From the NCBI GenBank assembly GCA_035079385.1, contig JAVHKY010000030.1, positions 8,409,001 through 8,473,000 of the forward strand: a stretch of 64,000 nucleotides of DNA. The letters run 5' to 3'. Below the pieces are notes generated by a model. That model did no database searches. It was not told where the DNA came from and saw only the letters and a program-made list of their open reading frames with translations. The translations under genes and the position numbers were made by a program. Below are positions 56,988-64,000 of this stretch, in pieces. The number at the start of each line of letters is the position of its first letter. The stretch's first letter is position 1. This stretch comes from Aspidiotus rigidus (Eukaryota; Arthropoda; Insecta; Hemiptera; Diaspididae).

Positions 56988-59900
56988 AGAAAGTACGAGT
57001 AGACGAACGCTTCCTTGTTTTCTTCGGCTCTTCCACGTCGTCATTGTCGTATTTACTTCACTTAAGGCGGCACGCTCGTATAGTCTATTACCTCTTTTGT
57101 CGAAGCTAAGAATAATCAATTTCGATGAGTGTGATTGAAAATCATCATGGAAAAGGGAATGGTGTATACTTGAAGCAAATCATCAGAAGTGTATCCGATC
57201 CAATGAGGAAGAATCTGGTGCCGGAAAGATCGCAGAAAAAAGAAATACTGTGGTTGGAAAACATAGGCACAAACCAGAAAGGGTATTCCAGTAATTGAAA
57301 ACCTCATGTGGCTGGCGAAAAACTATGAAATTTCAGAGAGCCGCTTAAAATTTTCAAGGAGATAAAACCTTTTTCACTCAGAATCTCGCTCATGTTCGAA
57401 GACTAGCAAAGAAAGTTGCAAAGAGAGTTCAAATCTTACCGATTGGTAAATTTTTCCACATCTAAAAAGAAATAGACAGACGTTGTATTTACAAACACGC
57501 TATGAGCTTAAAATTGGGTCAGCTAGTTGGTTCTAATTAGGTTAATCTTAAATCATGGTTTATTGTGAGAAAGAGAATCTAAAATTTGACTCAAAACAGA
57601 GAAAAAACGAGAGAGATGTTTCTCTATTGGTGACTTTGTTCATCAAAAGACGTAGCGAGATTTTTTTTTTTTTTTCATTGCATGTACAAATAATTACGCG
57701 ATAGCACGAAATTCGAATAGCGAAAAACTCGAACCAGTAATCTTCACGACCTATAAAAGTGTATATTTTACATTATACAATCTGAAGTGCTTCACGTCGC
57801 CGTTACTACTCAAAAAGCCTATAATTCGCCTGAGCCAAAATGTACAGTGCAGTGCTGTTTTTCTCCGTATAAATGTACACAAAAACCGGTAACCGGGCTC
57901 GATATTCCAAACAAAATAATCTTCCACGGTAACAAGGAAGAGAAAAATACGAGAGTAAGGAAAAAAAGAGAAAAATACGAACGAGAGTAACTGTAAATTT
58001 TCAATCCGCGATGTCGTCGACGAATTAAAGCATTCCATTAAACAAAGAAAATGATGACACAGGTAGACTAAGTAACTGACATTGTGTCGCAATTACCCAG
58101 CAAACCATCGCTCGAATTATTCATTTCCTCGAGTAACTGCGCGAGATCGTTATGAAAACCTAATCGCTACCTAATGCTCTTTTTTCTTCTGCTCCTTTTG
58201 AAAAAGGGCAACTGTTTTTCGCTCGCATAGGCAGGCGTGCCATCGAGACCACTCGAACGGTACCTCCAGTGTGCGCTTTAATTGTTGCCGTCTCGTCTAA
58301 TAGTTTGTAGAGAAGAGTTGACGCTGTCAAATGTCCGTTCAACTGTGAAATATTTGCGTGATCTTGTCAACTACTGTATAATACGGACGTACGTGCTATT
58401 AGTTTTCCAAGTCAAATGACTGACAAAGACGAGTCGACGATATAGCAACGCGTGGAGGAAGACTAAATGAAACCACACCACAGAGGTGGTGATGGTGCTC
58501 ATTTTACACTATGCACTGCAGCGTGGTCGTCGATGACCTAACTGTTAGGATACGCAAGTACCTCACAGAGATTTGTTAACGAGCGAGGTTTTGGCGCTCA
58601 TATACAAATAGGACCATGCTGTTAAGCGTGTTATCTAAAGAACACTATCCTGTGTATTGCGCGACGATAGATCCTATTCGATATGCATACACGCGTACAC
58701 GAAGGAAGCGGAATCTCGCCCACTTCTACACCACAGATATAGTTCTCAGCATCATCCGCAATCGCGGACATAAGTATTAAGTACTTGTAAAATACGGACA
58801 GAACAGTCATTAGCACCACTAAAGCGATAAATAGGAACGTTAGTCAATAAAAGTTCTTGTGGAGCGCCGAGCAAATAACGTTCGACATAACAAAGATTCG
58901 GAGTAAGTGGAATAAAAAATCATACCGCTACGTGAATTTACATCGTGTGAATGGGTCGATGGCAACGTATTTGTTCCGACATAGGAACTAATAATCCGAC
59001 AAGACATAGGCAGAATATCAATATCATGATTTCTAGACTCACCTGTAAACATAAGAAGATCAACTCATTAGTATTAGTGTCAAAACAGATACACCATACA
59101 TGACTGAACTTATTTCAGGGATAAGTATAGCAAAAATATATTTGTTACTCAGAACTCCTAAGAATTAAGAATGCATCAAGTTCAGCTAAAATCGGTGAAG
59201 TGTAAGACTCTTCAAACATGGCGATTATTATTTTTCAAGCAGGTGAAAACTGACGCGAGTGATAATACATGGGCTGAATGTATAGGAAAAGGTGGAATTT
59301 GAAAAAGAACTTGGAAAAAAGTTTTGAACTGTGCAACCTTACAGAGGCGGGTTTCGAGAAAACCCGCTAAGCTAAATGAGTATAATGAGGGAAGAGAGAA
59401 TTTTACTGATAAACTGAATAGGTATATAAAGAAGTATTTTGATTTCTTAAGGAAAAAATTATTCAACAATAAAAAAATCGATTATTTCGGGGTCGAAACC
59501 TCTTAGGTTTACGCTGCTTTCGAGTCCAAAAAACACTCGAGGTAAGTCAGAAACCAAGTAGCCTAGGCCATTTACAAAGAGAAAAAGAAAAATTTTAGAC
59601 GAGCAATTCGCGAAAGTCACGAGTTGTACCATTAGCTTTCCTCATCAAGTAATTTATCTTCGTTTTCCTCTGGCGACCGACGAAAATACTTCTAATTCTA
59701 CAACGCGCTCATGTTAACGCGGAAGGACGCGTAATAATGATAGTTCAACGCAGTGGGGGGTGACTATACTATTGAGTATACGGGGAGTATGTAATGTCTA
59801 AGAAGTCATATTATTAATAATTAGTTCGCGCTTAACGCGTGTAATGACCGAGGGCTCCCGCTGAGGACACGAAGAAAGTGTGGACTTTCCAGAGTCCATT

Positions 59901-62340
59901 GGAAGTAGACTATAAATTTCGCGTTTACGCCTTTTTGTCGTGATCGTCGTATAAAACTTCAAATCCACAAAAAATGGATAAACTTAATTTTTTCCACGTT
60001 CCGGTGTAATCCGTAGTCCAGATCTGAGTCTACAGCAAGAAGAAGGAATACGATACTTGTGACTCGTTCACTCGCACCAGACTGAAAGAAAAGCTGTAAC
60101 GACTGCAGCTGTCTCGAAAAACCGACTTCGCTCAACCACTCCTTCAAGTCTCTTTTTTTGAACGCTATTAACATGTATAGGTTCTATTTTATTTGTCTTT
60201 TAAGAGCCTGCACGAGGAATCAACCAGATCTGTACACTAGGACACACTAATATTCGTTGAAATGAAAACATGAACAAGAAGGGTCGACGAGAGGAGGGGT
60301 ACTTTTTCCTGGCCAGGAATTTTCAGAGGACCCAGATTCATTTACAATTATCACCCTAAAGTTTTGATACATCAGCAGATTTCTCTCCGGACTCAGTTTA
60401 TGTCTTGACAGACCTACGTACACAAGGAAAACTGAATTATTCGTCTTGGACTTACCAAATGATATTTCATTATAACAATATAGGAACTTCAAACTCATTT
60501 TGCCCGTACAGCAAAGCAGGGCAATCAGAGGACTGTGATGATTTATTTAACGAAATCGTAAGAGTAATAAGCAAATATTTTCCATTTTTCCAAAGCTTAC
60601 GCGGTTACAGAAAAATAAAGTAGGACGATCGCGATACAACCGAGGTTTTGGTCGACGAAGATACCAATAATATAGTGCCCCGTTGACGCATGGTACATTA
60701 GATTGCACTTTCAACTTGATAACCATTCGCGTGTAGGAAGGAAGTGTTAAATATCACGAAATAACCTGAATCTCTTTTGAGTATAGATTTTTGAAAAACG
60801 AGCAGACGACAATCATCATTTGGCCCAAAAACCGCGGCGTCTTTTCATTTGCTGCGACATGCGTGAATGTCGAATTCAAGTTTCGTATAATAAATTCGTA
60901 TTTCGTTCTAAAATACATGGTACTTTCTCGCTTGGACGCGACGACCGTCCTCAAAAAATATCGGAGAAAAAAAAATCGAATTCAGGACATTAACACGTCG
61001 CGCATGAATATTTATTCGGATAGCACGCATATAAGAGTGATCTTCAGCAGTCAAGTTGAAATTCACATTTTCTCGTTACATAATCAACATCACTGGGGCA
61101 TTATATATATACATATATAAATGCGAAGTATCTAGAATTTATTACTTTCCAAATGAGTAGCCGGAGGGTTTCCATAACATATAGACTAGATTTGTGTACT
61201 CTCAAACGGATCCTAGGAATTCTGATCGCCTATAATTTTCAACATTGGCACATTTTATACGTAAAATTTCAAGGATATATTGTAAGTATATAAGATGCAA
61301 CTACAAAAGCTTAATTGGTTAATTCGCTGAAAAATAAGCTCGTAAATATCGACGTCGCGTCGTTATCGTATGTAAATGTACGAGACGACGATAGAAGATT
61401 GAATAATGGATGGTAGAGAGAGAACGAGAAAAGAAACAGGTCTTATGGACTACAAACAACAGCTTCCGGTTTGACAATACACTCTGTAGGAACTTCTAGT
61501 AAACGAATGTCTGTCATTCTCACACACTCCTAATATCACTGAGAAACAATTTTCTGCCCCCCTTTCTTCTTTTCTTTCTTTCTCATTCTTAATTACTCTC
61601 GGTATACCTACGATGGTGAGTACGTTTTTGAAAACCGAACAAAAAATAGGTCTATGGGTTATTACAATTTTGTAGATTAAGGTCTATCTCTATCATCGTA
61701 GAAACATGACGGAAACAATGATACTACTTAAGAGTGTATGTTGTACACTTGTATAGGAAGTGTTTTTCCTTATACATTCGCGTCGTAACATTTATCATCG
61801 TTTTCGCATTACATGAGCGCGGGTAATGACACATATACCTGAATGATTTGAACTTGAAAAGGAACACTAACAAAAAAAAAGCTCACGCAGAAGCGTAAGC
61901 ATCACCGACTTTTCAATAATTTGCTATAAAATCATTTACACATGCTCCCCATACCTAAACTTCATTGTTTCTCACTTATAAGCTGATTGTGATAATAATG
62001 ATTTAAGGTATTCCACTTTCTCTTCTATTGTTCAATTCATTTCTAATCTTTTTAATGGGTTCTATTAAAATTAAAATATAAAACTTAGGTGATTTAGAAG
62101 AATCTTAAAGTATTAACCTGACTGTCCATTTCCAAAAATAGGTACAGTAAGATATTATAAAGTCGATAATGACAAAAATCAAAACATAGATGAGGAAAAT
62201 TGAAATGGGCAATGAAACTTCCACTTTGTCTTTACCTGAATTTCAACATTACTCCCCAGTGTTCAGGCTACGAGCCTATTGCGATAATGTAGAAGAAAAA
62301 AAAAAAAAAAAAAAAAAATGATATGTATACCTGCATAACG
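56988..62340. other. No recognised gene
   Basis: Only simple features: a T16-like run near 57661-57676, an A24-like run at 62298-62319, and a CACCACAGAGGTGGTG mini-palindrome at 58477-58492. The 113-codon minus frame at 57751-58092 and the 109-codon plus frame at 60791-61120 have no recognisable motif. Confidence 0.5.
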
Positions 62341-62979
62341 CAGTAATTATAAAATACACGGCCAATATTCAATCCATCGCTTACGTGCAACATTTGTTTA
62401 ACGTATCCAATAAACGTCGAATTTTTTCAACCATATATGACTGGTAATGAGAAGTTTTTGCAGCCAATAGGTGTATGATGCTTTAATCACGTGGCAAACA
62501 AACTCAAATAAATTGAATAAGCGAGATTTAGCTCTTACGGCTCTATACGTGGACCACGTATATTTTGAGATTTACTCAAGAACCACTAGTCCAACCGATA
62601 CAAAAATTACAGAGCAATAAGATTGAATAAACTATGACGTAATGTAGTGATATGAAGATAATAAGATTGATATTTTTTGAGAAACAACACTAAGAAATTC
62701 GAGGAAAATTGAGAGTTACTCAACTACTCGAGAAATCTAAGAAAAAAATTCACATTCCCAACTTCAGATAATCCACTACAACTTGGCCAAATTTCATGAG
62801 AATCCAACCAGTAGTTTTTGAGGAGTTGCGTGGACAAAAAAATCTTATAATATATATATATAAGGAAACCTGAAATTTTCTTATTAGGGTAGAAGTGATC
62901 TAGGACCTCCAAAACGTCGAGAAAATTCATTGCCCCCTCCCCCTGAATACTTTGCGTCGGGTGGAATACCTCACTTTTT
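62341..62979. repeat. Long dispersed repeat, copy 2 (inverted partner at 50596-51140)
   Basis: This is the reverse-oriented copy, ending GGTGGAATACCTCACTTTTT at 62979. It is about 95 bp longer than copy 1, mainly near CACGTGGCAAACAAACTC and in the TATATATA stretch at 62850-62862. A 99-codon minus frame over 62724-63023 is not conserved in copy 1, so I do not call it a gene. Confidence 0.9.
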
Positions 62980-64000
62980 ACAAGTAAAAAGTCGGTAAAA
63001 TCTAGGCGTTGATAGAACGGCAAATGTAAGCTTTTGAATATCTACTACAATATCTGTCGGTAGCAGAACTTCGAATTTGAAATGTGAGACCCTCTCTTAT
63101 TTTTGATGGGAATCTCAGTTTCCATAGCTTGATCCTCAATAGTACAAGTATTGCATTCTAAACACATTATACTTACATGTACTGTACCTACCGAAAATGC
63201 TGTCTCGATTTTGCAATGAATGGGTAACAACATGACTGTATGACTTAGATAGTATAGAAAGTAAAATATGTTTGTATCATTCTTATCACTACACGCCATA
63301 CAGCGACAAACAATGTGTTTCTCAGTCGCCGCGTCGTTGTCATCGTACGCCTCAAAAGATGAACAAGAATGTCGAACACTATCACTTTTTACTTCTTTTC
63401 CTATACAAAAATAGTTTTCCGATTAAAAATAGCCGTACATAATCATTCATACTGGTACATACGCGTCACTTTCGAATAAATCGCACGTCTGGTACACCTA
63501 TATAGGCTTATCAATTCTGTACCTACAAATCGTCGACTACATCAGCAATATTCGCTCATAAGTCTCATAATGCGTACGTACATGCAAAATGTAGTCTAAA
63601 TAGGGCTTTGATGCCATTTGTTCGTAACAAATGTACGGAGTATGTATCGAGTGACTGTATTCTAATCTAATATAGAGTGAAATGGAAGACAAGCTAATTA
63701 TATAATCCAGTACAAGTCTTGGCCATATTAGTACTTTGTATATAGCTGTAATAAAATGAGGCGGATTAAGCTACGCACGTGAAACCTTAATGCGACTTAA
63801 TGGAGATAACGGACGACCACGAGAAACAGAAGCAGGCTTCTCGCACATTGAAGCCAAGATATCTTTTTCTGTGGCTGTGACGCACCTTCAACTGATCTTC
63901 AGTACGTTGGAAGGTACAGCTATTATGCGTTTTAGAAAGACTGCGAGCCGGGCAGTTTTTCAACAGCTCACTGTGCACGATAGTACTAACACACTTTTAC
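62980..64000. other. No recognised gene to window end
   Basis: Small minus-strand frames (63045-63299, 63787-63978) carry no motif. No repeat or RNA gene is visible. Confidence 0.5.

Noticed and set aside
62724..63023. 99-codon frame inside the long dispersed repeat
   Set aside because: The homologous copy at 50.6-51.1 kb does not keep the frame open.
1..64000. CRISPR arrays, rRNA, tRNA, riboswitches, bacterial operons or integrons
   Set aside because: No regularly spaced repeats, cloverleaf patterns or ribosome-binding-site-led gene strings were seen; all evidence points to eukaryotic non-coding DNA.

Overview
The window looks like non-coding, transposon-rich nuclear DNA from an arthropod, most likely an insect. 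Base composition is AT-rich, CpG-containing words (TCGA, ACGT, GTCGAC) are common, no operon-like packing or dense coding is present, and every recognisable protein fragment comes from a eukaryotic mobile element. The order of insect is not decidable from the sequence. I found no intact host protein gene, tRNA, rRNA or CRISPR array. The longest Met-to-stop frame is 189 codons and is built from repeat sequence.

Layout. 0-7 kb: single-copy-looking sequence interrupted by CTAG/TATAGG-type degenerate repeats (2.1, 2.6, 4.4, 6.2 kb), a 382-bp foldback element with 35-bp terminal inverted repeats (2180-2561) and an 18-bp tandem repeat (3.58 kb). 7.7-10.3 kb: two 3'-end fragments of R1-type non-LTR retrotransposons. 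14.8-25.2 kb: dense short repeats, namely a solo mariner-like terminus, TGACGTCA clusters, a 45-bp 'GACTTGGAAAAATTTCGAC' repeat that forms an inverted array at 21.5-21.8 kb, and three GTCGAC-rich blocks. 26.8-29.1 kb: a small DNA element with a 5-bp target duplication, a decayed RNase H-bearing (I-group) LINE fragment, and a second R1-type fragment. 31.5-33.9 kb: more 45-bp repeats, a short reverse-transcriptase remnant and CTAG repeats.

39.3-44.9 kb is the least explained part: a broken SWIM-domain transposase fragment, a strongly AT-rich island (39.64-41.14 kb) with several minus-strand coding-like fragments including an 87-codon frame with three CxxC pairs, and a 3.5-kb region in which an unidentified coding sequence is present twice in divergent orientation. 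46.5-48.9 kb holds the largest transposon relic, a 5'-truncated R1-type element on the minus strand interrupted by another copy of the 5-bp-TSD element. 49.8 kb has a plausible TATA/initiator promoter and a possible short first exon. 50.6 and 62.4 kb carry inverted copies of one repeat; 55.9 and 56.8 kb carry a hAT-like miniature element and a 200-bp near-palindrome.

Nothing here works as a pathway. The history readable from the window is repeated insertion, nesting and decay of mobile elements, plus local inverted duplication. The items most worth follow-up are the AT-rich island, the inverted unknown coding unit, and the miniature-element family with 5-bp target duplications.
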